NCBI RefSeq assembly: GCF_900107705.1
Contig: NZ_FNRE01000001.1
Location: 62,001 to 126,000, forward strand
DNA length: 64,000 nucleotides
Source: Prevotella sp. tc2-28
Lineage (GTDB): Bacteria > Bacteroidota > Bacteroidia > Bacteroidales > Bacteroidaceae
Reading direction: 5' to 3'
The position numbers and the translations under genes are program-made. The notes under the pieces are model-generated. The model was not told the DNA's origin. It saw nothing but the letters and a program-made list of their open reading frames with translations, and did not search any database. Below are positions 18,691 through 26,794 of this stretch, piece after piece. Positions within the stretch are counted from its first letter, which is position 1, and each line of letters opens with the position of its first letter.

Positions 18691-19845
18691 TTATTTCAGT
18701 TTTTTCTCGTATGCAGCCATCTTGTCAACCACGGTGTCATCAAGCATGTTAGCATAAACCTGTTCTGTAATTTTAAAGGATGAGTGACCGCAAATCTTTG
18801 CTACCGTCTTCAAATCCATGCCACCTTCATTGAGCAACAATGTTGCACCGGTATGTCTTGCCCAGTGGCTCGATACTGGTTTATCAATGCCAGCCGCCTG
18901 TGCAATAACTTTCAGGTACTCGTTATACTTGACGTTACTGATGACAGGCAAATTATTCTGATACTTTTTCAGTACGGCTAAGGCTGGTGATAATAGTGGG
19001 ATTGTGAACGTCTGTTTCGTTTTGGCTCGTATGCCAACATACACCTTCAAACCCTTCACCTCCTGAATCTTGCTGGCATCAAAGTCATGCAAGTCAGTAT
19101 AAGATAGACATGTGTAGGTTTGAAACACAAACACGTCACGAACTCTCTGAAGACTTTCAGAAGGTAATGCGACATCGCGGACCTTCGCAAATTCTAATGG
19201 AGAAAGGTACTTGCCAATACCACCCTTCGATTTCTCCTTGTCTATACGAATCCATTTGTAAGGATTACGTTTCAAGAATCCTTCATCAATAGCATCAAGG
19301 ATAAAGGAGTTAAGGAACCGATGGTAGTTGTTCCACTTGGAGTAGGGCTTAAGTCCCTTTTTGGCCAGATGTTCATCCAATAATAAGATGTTAGCATCTG
19401 TGACATCTTCGAAATAGTGGATCTTGCCCCACGCAGAGAAGAACCGCATGAAGCGGTTGTAGCGTTCCTGACTGTCATCAGCCTTTCCATACTGGCGGAT
19501 CTTTGTCCGTTGTTCGCAGAACTCTAAAAAAGAAATGGTACTTGCACGTTTACGCTTCAGCCTTTCCTGAATAGAGAAGATGTCCATTACGCTCTCGCTC
19601 ATCATCTCAAGAATGACTTGGCGAACCTCAGTCATGAGTTTCTCCAGCGTCTCGTTCAACACACGGGCATCAATTCGGTTAACCACAGACCCTCTGTGCC
19701 AATGCTTCGGCAGGAGCCTGATGCCTGTAGTCATGTACTTCTGTTTCCGCTCGAATGTGATTCTGAGCTCAACAGCTGCCTCCCTGTTCTTAGTCGCAGT
19801 CTTTTTGCGATTGTAAACATACTCTAATAACGGTGTCTTGTTCAT
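18691..19845 (-). CDS. tyrosine recombinase/integrase, IntDOT-like
   Basis: 384 residues with the domain order of Bacteroidales integrases: arm-binding N-terminus, core-binding SAM-like domain (about 103-200) and catalytic domain (about 210-384). Catalytic residues visible are K275 or K277, H327, R330, H354 and Y364 (ITEQVY). The first catalytic Arg is missing: the motif reads TCLSYTDL with S248, the same replacement described for IntDOT of the Bacteroides transposon CTnDOT. The gene points away from tRNA-Ser and its start is 225 bases from the tRNA 3' end, the usual place for an integrase of an element inserted in a tRNA gene. It therefore marks the right end of the island. Confidence 0.93.
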   Translation of the reverse strand: MNKTPLLEYVYNRKKTATKNREAAVELRITFERKQKYMTTGIRLLPKHWHRGSVVNRIDARVLNETLEKLMTEVRQVILEMMSESVMDIFSIQERLKRKRASTISFLEFCEQRTKIRQYGKADDSQERYNRFMRFFSAWGKIHYFEDVTDANILLLDEHLAKKGLKPYSKWNNYHRFLNSFILDAIDEGFLKRNPYKWIRIDKEKSKGGIGKYLSPLEFAKVRDVALPSESLQRVRDVFVFQTYTCLSYTDLHDFDASKIQEVKGLKVYVGIRAKTKQTFTIPLLSPALAVLKKYQNNLPVISNVKYNEYLKVIAQAAGIDKPVSSHWARHTGATLLLNEGGMDLKTVAKICGHSSFKITEQVYANMLDDTVVDKMAAYEKKLK

Positions 19846-20069
19846 TTTTAACTAAAAGTATTACTTTAAACTATTGACAGCGGGGGGCGGTAATACATCT
19901 GGTAATACATTCCGTGCTTATGATAGCGGAAGATGTCCGATGACTGCTTATGTCATTTTGGGGACATTCCTCCCTCTATATAGCAGAGTTTCAATGGGTT
20001 AAAAATGCAAGTAGTTGATTTTTAGGCACAAAAAAAGGGAATCCGTTAGGTTCCCTTTTCATTAAAATG
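19846..20069. other. probable right attachment region of the island
   Basis: Non-coding stretch between the integrase and the 3' end of tRNA-Ser. It has two direct copies of GGTAATACAT (19889-19898 and 19901-19910), which could be arm-type integrase sites, and a small inverted repeat ATGAC/GTCAT around 19938-19955. The crossover site is expected in or next to the tRNA 3' end. The matching left site is not in the window. Confidence 0.45.
20031..20060 (-). terminator. terminator of tRNA-Ser
   Basis: On the minus strand AAAAGGGAA and TTCCCTTTT form a 9-bp stem around a 9-base loop, followed by more T residues, starting 10 bases after the tRNA 3' end. Confidence 0.75.
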
Positions 20070-20154
20070 CGGAGAGAGAGGGATTCGAACCCCCGGTACC
20101 TCTCGGTACGGTAGTTTTCAAGACTACTGTAATCGACCACTCTACCATCTCTCC
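20070..20154 (-). tRNA. tRNA-Ser(UGA)
   Basis: 85 bases, with 7-bp acceptor stem GGAGAGA/TCTCTCC, discriminator G, T-loop GGTTCGAATCC and the long variable arm of serine tRNAs. The anticodon loop CTTGAAA gives anticodon TGA. CCA is not encoded. It is the integration target of the island on its left. Confidence 0.95.
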
Positions 20155-20182
20155 AGTGCTTCGATTTTCTTGAAAGCGAGTG

Positions 20183-20190
20183 CAAAGGTA
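20183..20190 (-). promoter_or_regulatory. -7 element of tRNA-Ser
   Basis: TACCTTTG on the minus strand, 28 bases before the tRNA 5' end; matches TAnnTTTG. Confidence 0.5.
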
Positions 20191-20229
20191 AGGTTATTTT
20201 TTGAAATCTGCAAATTTTTAGCTGACTTT

Positions 20230-20261
20230 TTTGTCAGATAGCCGCAAAATGATTACTTTTG
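20230..20261 (+). promoter_or_regulatory. mutS2 promoter, near-leaderless
   Basis: TTTG (20230-20233, -33) and TACTTTTG (20254-20261, -7) with a 20-base spacer fit the Bacteroidota consensus. The ATG is only 4 bases after the -7 element, so the transcript would start at or next to the start codon. Confidence 0.6.
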
Positions 20262-20265
20262 CACC

Positions 20266-22815
20266 ATGATTTACCCGAAGAACTACGAATCGAAGATAGG
20301 ATTTGACGAAATACGCCAGTTGTTGAAAGAGCATTGTCTGAGCACACTGGGCAAGGAAAAGGCTGACGAGATGACCTTTTCCGACGATGCAGACACCGTC
20401 AACGAATGGATGTCACAAATCAGGGAGTTCCGCAGACTGATGCAGTCGGCAGAACAGATGCCCATGAACTATTTTTTCGATGTACGGGAATCGGTTGCCC
20501 GCATCCGACTGGAGAACACACATCTGGACGAGGACGAGTTGTTTGACTTACGCCGTTCTTTGGAGACCATCGGTATCATCGTGAACTTCTTGAACAAGAA
20601 CAATGGAGACGATGAGAATCCGGAATACCCCTACCCTTCTCTACGACAGTTGGCCAAGGACGTCCAGACGTTTCCTGCCATTATCCGTCGCATCGACTCT
20701 ATTCTTGACAAGTTCGGAAAAATCAAGGACTCTGCCACAATGATACTGGCGGGCATCCGTCACGACATGGAACAGACGGCTGGCAGCATTTCAAGAACGC
20801 TATATACCATTCTGCATAGTGCACAACGCGAAGGATTGGTGGCTCAGGACGTAGCTCCCACGCTGCGCGACGGACGACTGGTCATTCCCGTGGCACCAGG
20901 ACTGAAACGACGCATCAAGGGTATCGTACACGACGAGTCTGCTACCGGCAAGACTGTGTTCATAGAACCCACGGAAGTAGTGGAGGCAAATAACAAGGTG
21001 CGCGAGTTAGAGGCAGCAGAGCGTAGGGAAATCATCCGAATACTGACGGTTTTCTCCGACGAGCTGCGCCCACATGTACAAGAAGTGTTGGATTCTTATC
21101 AGTTCCTGGCCACGATCGACCTCATCCACGCCAAGGCTGAGATGGCAGAGCAGATGCAGGCCTTCGAACCACAGGTAAGTACTGAACCACATATCGACTG
21201 GATCCGCGCCGTCCACCCTCTGTTACAACGCTCGTTGGCCAAACAAGACAAGAAAGCCATTCCCCTTGACATCATACTGACCAAAGAGAAGCGACTGCTG
21301 ATTATCTCAGGCCCGAATGCTGGTGGCAAGTCGGTATGTCTGAAAACGGTAGGACTGTTACAATACATGTTGCAATGTGGACTCAGCATCCCCGTGGGCG
21401 ACCGTTCTACGGTAGGCTTGTTCCAGCATATCATGATAGACATCGGCGACGAGCAGTCGATAGCCGACGACTTGTCTACTTATTCAAGTCATCTGCTGAA
21501 CATGAAGAACATGATGAAGCAGGCAAATGCGCGCACCTTATTACTTATCGACGAATTTGGAGGCGGTACCGAGCCAACCATTGGCGGCGCTATCGCTGAA
21601 GCCGTGCTGAAACAGTTTTGGAAGAAGCAGACGTTTGCCATCATCACCACACACTACCAGAACTTGAAGCACTTTGCTGAAGACCACGAAGGTGTAGTGA
21701 ATGGCGCCATGCTCTACGACAGGCATCAGATGCAGGCGCTCTTTCAATTGTCAATAGGCCAGCCCGGTTCCTCGTTTGCCATTGAGATAGCGCGTAAGAC
21801 GGGGATTCCCGAAGAAGTCATCAACGATGCCTCGGAGATTGTGGGTTCAGACTATATACAGAGCGACAAATACCTGCAGGACATCGTGCGCGACAAGCGC
21901 TACTGGGAAGGCAAGCGCCAGACCATCCATCAACATGAGAAACGACTGGAGGCTACCGGTGAACGACTGGATGCAAGCATCGAGGAGATTGAACGCGAGC
22001 GCAAAGCTATCCTGCGCAGGGCCAAGGAGCAGGCGGAGGAACTTCTGAAGGAAGCCAATCGCAAGATAGAGAACGCCATTCGCGACATTAAGGAGGCCCA
22101 GGCCGAGAAGGAGCAGACCAGACTTATCCGCGAAGAACTGAACCAGTTCCGCGAGCAGGTGGTCAGTGACAACACGCAAGGACTGATGAGCGAGGAGGAC
22201 TTTGCCAAGAAACTACGTCAAATGGAAGAGCGCAAGGCACGCAAGGCTCAGCGCAAGGAGAAGAAAGGCGAGGAACAGCGCGCCATAGCGGAAAAGATGA
22301 GAAACAGTCTGGCTGCTTCAGCAACAGACAACTCACCCCTGAAGCCTGGCGACACCGTGCGCATCAAAGGCATGGACACGATTGGCAAATTGGAAAGTCT
22401 GTCGGGCAAGAATGCCGTTGTCATCTTTGGTGATGTAAAGACGAAGATGAAGACGGACCGACTGGAGCATGCCACGAAGCCCAAGGAGGAAAAGGCCAAG
22501 AACGACCACTCGGGACTGGCTATCCAAACCACGCGTATGACCAGCGCCACGATAGAAGACCGCAAGCAGAACTTCCACCAAGACATCGACGTGAGAGGTA
22601 TGCGTGGCGACGAAGCCGTGGACGCCGTGATGCACTTCATCGACGACGCCATTCTTGTTGGAATGTCGCGCGTACGTATACTACACGGTACGGGAACAGG
22701 CATCCTACGGCAACTCATTCGCCAGTACCTGAACACAGTGCCGAACGTCAAGAAAGCCAAAGACGAGCACGTCCAGTTCGGAGGTGCCGGTATTACTGTC
22801 GTCGACTTAGATTAA
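20266..22815 (+). CDS. mutS2: MutS2 (Smr-domain ATPase/endonuclease)
   Basis: 849 residues, close to the usual Bacteroidota length. The ABC-type ATPase has Walker A SGPNAGGKS near residue 347 and Walker B LLLIDEFGGGTEP near 426. A long coiled coil rich in Glu and Arg runs at about 520-670. A C-terminal Smr nuclease domain starts near 768 (DIDVRGMRGDEA, then HGTGTGIL). MutS2 suppresses recombination and, in Bacillus, rescues collided ribosomes; it is not a mismatch-repair MutS as it lacks the mismatch-binding domain. The start MIYPKNYESKIGFD is typical of the family, which supports the ATG at 20266 although it is almost at the transcription start. Converges with the ROK gene, 8 bases apart. 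Confidence 0.95.
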   Translation: MIYPKNYESKIGFDEIRQLLKEHCLSTLGKEKADEMTFSDDADTVNEWMSQIREFRRLMQSAEQMPMNYFFDVRESVARIRLENTHLDEDELFDLRRSLETIGIIVNFLNKNNGDDENPEYPYPSLRQLAKDVQTFPAIIRRIDSILDKFGKIKDSATMILAGIRHDMEQTAGSISRTLYTILHSAQREGLVAQDVAPTLRDGRLVIPVAPGLKRRIKGIVHDESATGKTVFIEPTEVVEANNKVRELEAAERREIIRILTVFSDELRPHVQEVLDSYQFLATIDLIHAKAEMAEQMQAFEPQVSTEPHIDWIRAVHPLLQRSLAKQDKKAIPLDIILTKEKRLLIISGPNAGGKSVCLKTVGLLQYMLQCGLSIPVGDRSTVGLFQHIMIDIGDEQSIADDLSTYSSHLLNMKNMMKQANARTLLLIDEFGGGTEPTIGGAIAEAVLKQFWKKQTFAIITTHYQNLKHFAEDHEGVVNGAMLYDRHQMQALFQLSIGQPGSSFAIEIARKTGIPEEVINDASEIVGSDYIQSDKYLQDIVRDKRYWEGKRQTIHQHEKRLEATGERLDASIEEIERERKAILRRAKEQAEELLKEANRKIENAIRDIKEAQAEKEQTRLIREELNQFREQVVSDNTQGLMSEEDFAKKLRQMEERKARKAQRKEKKGEEQRAIAEKMRNSLAASATDNSPLKPGDTVRIKGMDTIGKLESLSGKNAVVIFGDVKTKMKTDRLEHATKPKEEKAKNDHSGLAIQTTRMTSATIEDRKQNFHQDIDVRGMRGDEAVDAVMHFIDDAILVGMSRVRILHGTGTGILRQLIRQYLNTVPNVKKAKDEHVQFGGAGITVVDLD

Positions 22816-22823
22816 GCCAAAAT

Positions 22824-23807
22824 TTACTTGAAGAGCGAATACTCAGGAACTTCCCATGCCAAAGCGCATGAACCGAGTATCTCACGTTCACCGTCGTTAA
22901 GGTCGGACACCAACAGTCTCACCTTGCCACGGATATTTCCGAACACATGACTCTCGAACGAATCACGAACATGGTCAATGAGCCACTGTTCTGCATGAAC
23001 GATGCCGCCCGTTAAGATGATTGCCTCGGGACTAACCAAGGAGGCATAGTTCGCCAGACCGATTCCCAAGAGATAACCCGTACGGCGGAATGTCTCGATG
23101 GCCAGTTCGTCACCTTGGTCGCAGAACTCCTTGATGATGCGGGGCGAGAGTTCTTTCGCATCACGCATCAAAGAAGGCTGATCACTCTCTGCCATCAGTT
23201 CCTGTGCAGTCTGCACAATACCATTAGCAGCCACGTAAGCTTCCAAACAGCCCTCCTTTCCGCATGCACACTTACGACCATGGTCTACCAGACAGGTATG
23301 ACCTACCTCGCCACCATAACCCTTCATGCCAAGATGCTCACGCCCCTCCGAGAAGAAGCAACTGCCCAGTCCGACACCCAGGCTGACAACGATGAAGTTC
23401 TTCATGCCATGCGCTGAACCATACATATGCTCACCCAAACCAGACGTGTGAGCATCATTACCCACGGCAACGGCGATACCCAGTCGGTCGCGCAACATTG
23501 CTTCCAACGGAACCAAACCTTTCCAAGGCAGGTTTGCAGCATTCTCGATACAACCAGACACCACGCTGGCACTTGGACAGCTAACACCGATACTACGAAT
23601 GGTTTCATAGCCACCATTAGCCTCAGCCAGCATCAGGATTTCCTCCGTCAACTTGGAGACAAAATGGTTCAAATCCTTATAGTCATCTGTTGGGAAATGA
23701 TTTTGGGCAATGATATTACCTCTTACATCCACAATAGCGAATGACGTACGATCATTGCTGATATCCACACCAATAACACGGCGTTTGACAAGATGGGTGT
23801 TTTGCAT
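22824..23807 (-). CDS. ROK family sugar kinase or regulator
   Basis: 327 residues from the ATG at 23807; longer versions would run into the tRNA-Thr gene. Phosphate-binding motif VIGVDISNDRTSFAIVD at the N-terminus, sugar-binding GNDAHTSGLGEH near 115, adenosine motif VSLGVGLGSCF, and the ROK zinc cluster GHTCLVDHGRKCACGKEGC near 170-190. There is no N-terminal helix-turn-helix, so it is more likely a kinase (glucokinase or N-acetylhexosamine kinase type) than a NagC-like repressor. Its promoter is not obvious; it may be read through from the SRP RNA-tRNA-Thr unit upstream. Confidence 0.88.
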   Translation of the reverse strand: MQNTHLVKRRVIGVDISNDRTSFAIVDVRGNIIAQNHFPTDDYKDLNHFVSKLTEEILMLAEANGGYETIRSIGVSCPSASVVSGCIENAANLPWKGLVPLEAMLRDRLGIAVAVGNDAHTSGLGEHMYGSAHGMKNFIVVSLGVGLGSCFFSEGREHLGMKGYGGEVGHTCLVDHGRKCACGKEGCLEAYVAANGIVQTAQELMAESDQPSLMRDAKELSPRIIKEFCDQGDELAIETFRRTGYLLGIGLANYASLVSPEAIILTGGIVHAEQWLIDHVRDSFESHVFGNIRGKVRLLVSDLNDGEREILGSCALAWEVPEYSLFK

Positions 23808-23845
23808 TTTTCTAGATTCTGGCTTTTTAGTTATATACTTTCTTG

Positions 23846-23919
23846 AGCCTCTTGTCGGATTCGAACCAACGACCCCGAGATTACAAATCACGTGCTCTGG
23901 CCAACTGAGCTAAAGAGGC
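23846..23919 (-). tRNA. tRNA-Thr(UGU)
   Basis: 74 bases, acceptor stem GCCTCTT/AAGAGGC with discriminator T, D-arm TAGCTCAGTTGG, anticodon loop TTTGTAA giving TGT, T-loop GGTTCGAATCC. CCA is not encoded. It begins two bases after the end of the SRP RNA stem. Confidence 0.95.
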
Positions 23920-23921
23920 GG

Positions 23922-24021
23922 GTGAGCGAGCTGACTGTATCGCGCCGCTACAACCAAGTACCCTTGCTATGTTCCCATCCTGGGGGATTCCGAGGGAGCT
24001 GGCCGTACAGGACTCGCTCAT
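23922..24021 (-). ncRNA. ffs: signal recognition particle RNA (4.5S type)
   Basis: About 100 bases on the minus strand. The ends pair as TGAGCGAG (24013-24020) with CTCGCTCA (23923-23930), continued by CTGTA/TACAG. The middle holds CCCCCAGGAT-GGGA-ACATAGCAAGGG, which has the apical hairpin of SRP domain IV: CAGG on the 5' side, a GNRA tetraloop (GGGA), and AGCA on the 3' side of the asymmetric loop bound by Ffh. A -7 element lies 11 bases upstream. It seems to be transcribed together with tRNA-Thr. Confidence 0.78.
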
Positions 24022-24031
24022 TTTGCGGGTG

Positions 24032-24039
24032 CAAAGTTA
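24032..24039 (-). promoter_or_regulatory. -7 element of the SRP RNA-tRNA-Thr unit
   Basis: TAACTTTG on the minus strand, 11 bases before the SRP RNA stem. Confidence 0.55.
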
Positions 24040-24101
24040 CAAATATTTTCTAGAAACTGCAAATGATTGCAGATATTTTTTTTCATTTACAAAATTCTTC
24101 G

Positions 24102-24109
24102 TAACTTTG
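24102..24109 (+). promoter_or_regulatory. -7 element of the DUF4199-glycosyltransferase run
   Basis: TAACTTTG, ending 9 bases before the ATG at 24119, so the leader is only a few bases long. It shows that longer in-frame versions of the next gene are not translated. Confidence 0.55.
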
Positions 24110-24118
24110 CACCCTGTA

Positions 24119-24658
24119 ATGACACCTTTAGAATATAAACAACTGAAAGCATTTGCCAAGCAGGATGGAGCATTGCTCTCCCTGTTATGGATTGGCAGTT
24201 TTATCTGCTATATCAAAGGACTCACCTACCCCTCACTGGGGACGGCCGCCTTGCTGCTTATCATCTCATCCCCCTTCTTTGCTGCGAACAGGTTGCGCCA
24301 TTTCCGCGACGTGGCACGTGAAGGCGCAATAACCTTTCTGAGGGGTTATGCCTACACCATCCTGATCTTTTTCTATGCCGGACTGTTGCTAGCAGCTGTT
24401 ATTTATGTCTACTTCGCCTTTATTGACGACGGATTCCTTTTGGGGAAGTTCAATACGCTGGTCCATTCAGCAGAAGGGGCAAAAATACTGGATGTCTACG
24501 GCATGCGTCGTGAGATGGAGGAAGGTCTGAAGCAGTTGGCTGAAATGCGCCCTATAGACTTTGCGTTGAACATGCTGACCATCAATATCACGTCGGGATT
24601 GTTCTTAGGACTGCCCATTGCAGCATTGATGAAGAAAGAGGTAATAATTAAGAATTGA
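24119..24658 (+). CDS. DUF4199 family membrane protein
   Basis: 179 residues from the ATG after the promoter. Four hydrophobic segments: about 20-37, 40-55, 78-100 and 152-170. The pattern matches DUF4199, a Bacteroidota inner-membrane family of unknown function that is commonly encoded directly before a glycosyltransferase of the dolichol-phosphate type, as here (16-base gap). A role in lipid-linked sugar transfer or in membrane placement of the next protein is inferred from that pairing. Confidence 0.72.
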   Translation: MTPLEYKQLKAFAKQDGALLSLLWIGSFICYIKGLTYPSLGTAALLLIISSPFFAANRLRHFRDVAREGAITFLRGYAYTILIFFYAGLLLAAVIYVYFAFIDDGFLLGKFNTLVHSAEGAKILDVYGMRREMEEGLKQLAEMRPIDFALNMLTINITSGLFLGLPIAALMKKEVIIKN

Positions 24659-24674
24659 AAGTTAATATCATAAA

Positions 24675-25646
24675 ATGGACATATCAGTAGTAATTCCCCT
24701 TTATAACGAGGACGAGTCGCTTCCAGAGCTGTTCGCCTGGATTGAGCGTGTCATGAATGAGAACAAATTTTCGTACGAAGTCATTTTTGTCAATGACGGT
24801 TCTACAGACCGCTCATGGGATGTCATCAACGAACTGGCTGCCCGTTCTGAACACGTAAAGGGCATCAAGTTCCGTCGCAACTACGGAAAGTCGCCAGCCC
24901 TCTATTGCGGTTTCAAGGAAGCCCAGGGCGACGTGGTGATCACCATGGATGCTGACCTGCAAGACTCTCCCGACGAGATTCCTGAACTGTACCGAATGAT
25001 TAAGGAAGACGGCAACGACCTGGTGAGCGGATTCAAGCAAAACCGCAAGCAAGGCGACCCGTTGTCGAAGACCATCCCCACCAAGCTTTTCAACGCAACA
25101 GCCCGCAAGGTCAGTGGCATTAAGAACCTGCACGACTTCAACTGTGGACTGAAGGCCTATCGCCGTGAAGTTGTAAAGAACATTGAGGTCTATGGCGAGA
25201 TGCATCGCTACATGCCTTATCTGGCCAAGAATGCCGGCTTCGACAAGATTGTGGAGAAACCCGTCCACCACCAGGCTCGCAAGTTTGGCAAGTCAAAGTT
25301 CATGGGCTGGAACCGTTTCGTCAACGGCTATCTGGACCTGCTGACGCTATGGTTCCTGGGCACGTTCGGCAAGAAACCCATGCACGTGTTTGGATTCCTT
25401 GGCACCATCGTCTTCCTGATCGGTTTCCTGGCTGCTGCCTTTTTGGGTATAGAGAAGGCATGGGCGCTGTACAACGACGTCCCCATGCGCCTGGTGACCA
25501 ATTCCCCCTATTTCTACATTGCCCTAACGATGATGATGATTGGTACTCAGCTGTTCCTTGCCGGATTCTTGGGCGACCTCATCAGCCGGAGCAGTGCAGG
25601 ACGTAACGACTATCAGATAGAGGAGGAAATCAGATGCGGAAAATAA
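24675..25646 (+). CDS. family 2 glycosyltransferase, membrane-anchored (GtrB/DPM1-like)
   Basis: 323 residues. GT-A fold: ISVVIPLYNEDESLPEL at the start, NDGSTDRSWDV near 40, and the metal-binding DADLQDSPDE near 93-102. Two C-terminal transmembrane segments near 237-256 and 275-300. This is the layout of polyprenyl-phosphate glycosyltransferases such as GtrB and bacterial DPM1 homologues, which load a sugar on undecaprenyl phosphate at the cytoplasmic face. The donor cannot be told. The stop overlaps the next gene by 13 bases. Confidence 0.9.
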   Translation: MDISVVIPLYNEDESLPELFAWIERVMNENKFSYEVIFVNDGSTDRSWDVINELAARSEHVKGIKFRRNYGKSPALYCGFKEAQGDVVITMDADLQDSPDEIPELYRMIKEDGNDLVSGFKQNRKQGDPLSKTIPTKLFNATARKVSGIKNLHDFNCGLKAYRREVVKNIEVYGEMHRYMPYLAKNAGFDKIVEKPVHHQARKFGKSKFMGWNRFVNGYLDLLTLWFLGTFGKKPMHVFGFLGTIVFLIGFLAAAFLGIEKAWALYNDVPMRLVTNSPYFYIALTMMMIGTQLFLAGFLGDLISRSSAGRNDYQIEEEIRCGK

Positions 25647-26128
25647 TCGTTGTGCTCTCCCTCTTGGCTATCCTTGCGGCCTGTTCGTCCATCGACTGTC
25701 CGCTGAACCACCGTGTTTACACTAAATACGGACTTTATCAGCCTGACGGAAAGCCCGATACGCTGGACAATGACACCTTGTGGATTTGGGCACGGAGAGG
25801 CAATAGAGTTGACACCCTGGTACTGAACAGGCTAAACGGATCAACCGCCACCAGTTTCGAACTGCCCATCAGCTATATGCAACCAGAAGATACTTTCTTC
25901 GTCTTGCTGGGCGACGAGACCAGGCATTACTATCCCGACAGCATCTACGTCCGCAAGGAAAGTTTCCAGCACTTTGAATCCATAGACTGTCAGGCCTCTT
26001 ATTTCCACCACGTCACTTCCGTAAGGTGCATGGGAAACATCATCGATTCCATCGTCATTATCAATTCCGACATTAACTATGACAAACCGAAAGAACATTT
26101 CCGCATATATCTTGACCCTGACATTTAG
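25634..26128 (+). CDS. DUF6452-like lipoprotein
   Basis: 164 residues. It begins with a lipoprotein signal MRKIIVVLSLLAILAACSS, with the lipidated Cys at 17. The mature part is rich in beta strands and starts with SIDCPLNHRVYTKYGLY, which I associate with DUF6452, a Bacteroidota envelope family. It starts inside the end of the glycosyltransferase gene and overlaps the following DUF6048 gene by 50 bases, an arrangement seen for the DUF6452/DUF6048 pair. Function unknown; probably works with the next protein at the outer membrane. Confidence 0.65.
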   Translation: MRKIIVVLSLLAILAACSSIDCPLNHRVYTKYGLYQPDGKPDTLDNDTLWIWARRGNRVDTLVLNRLNGSTATSFELPISYMQPEDTFFVLLGDETRHYYPDSIYVRKESFQHFESIDCQASYFHHVTSVRCMGNIIDSIVIINSDINYDKPKEHFRIYLDPDI

Positions 26129-26774
26129 CCTGTTGATGCTCATAGGCCATGCCACACCGGCCCAAGCGCAACTGAAAATGTTCCGTTTGGAAAAGGACTC
26201 CATACCTTTCTTCCGCGGTTTTCAGGTGTCTTTCGATCTCGTTGGACCAGCCATGCTCCTGTTGGGAGACCGAGGCGAGTACGAAGGAGCCCTGCGCATC
26301 AACCTACACGATCAGTGGTTCCCCATCTTCGAAATGGGTCTCGGTCGTGCCAAGCATGAAGACGACGAGGTGACACACCTGACCTACAAGACGTCAGCGC
26401 CCTATTTCCGTATCGGTATGGACTGGAACATCCTGAGAAACAAACATCAGGCAAACAGGCTTTTCGTCGGATTCCGATATGCCTTCACCACTTATAAGGT
26501 TGACATTCTCCACGAAGACCTCATTGACCCGATATGGCGAACCAAGGTGCCTTATGGTCTCAAGGATATGTCCTGCAACATGCACTGGCTGGAAGCTGTC
26601 TTCGGCATCGACGCCAAAGTGTACGGTCCGTTGCATTTGGGATGGTCCGTGCGCTACAAGCGACGAGTTGCCCATAAGGACGGAGACCTGGGCAATGTAT
26701 GGTACGTGCCAGGCTTTGGCATTAACGACAAGGACAACCTGGCAGCCAACTTCAACGTCATCTTCGACATCTGA
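26079..26774 (+). CDS. DUF6048-like outer-membrane barrel protein
   Basis: 231 residues. Signal peptide to about residue 30 (TFSLLMLIGHATPAQAQ), then alternating strands with aromatic ends such as FQVSFDLVGPAMLL, YFRIGMDWNIL and LGWSVRYKRRVAH, typical of a small outer-membrane beta barrel. The sequence fits DUF6048. The ATG lies 50 bases upstream of the stop of the preceding lipoprotein gene in another frame, so the two proteins are probably made together. Function unknown. Confidence 0.65.
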   Translation: MTNRKNISAYILTLTFSLLMLIGHATPAQAQLKMFRLEKDSIPFFRGFQVSFDLVGPAMLLLGDRGEYEGALRINLHDQWFPIFEMGLGRAKHEDDEVTHLTYKTSAPYFRIGMDWNILRNKHQANRLFVGFRYAFTTYKVDILHEDLIDPIWRTKVPYGLKDMSCNMHWLEAVFGIDAKVYGPLHLGWSVRYKRRVAHKDGDLGNVWYVPGFGINDKDNLAANFNVIFDI

Positions 26775-26794
26775 TACCTTTATTATATTATTCC

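Noticed and set aside
23808..23891. Longer N-terminus of the ROK protein
   Set aside because: It would be translated from the tRNA-Thr gene; the family motif fits the start at 23807.
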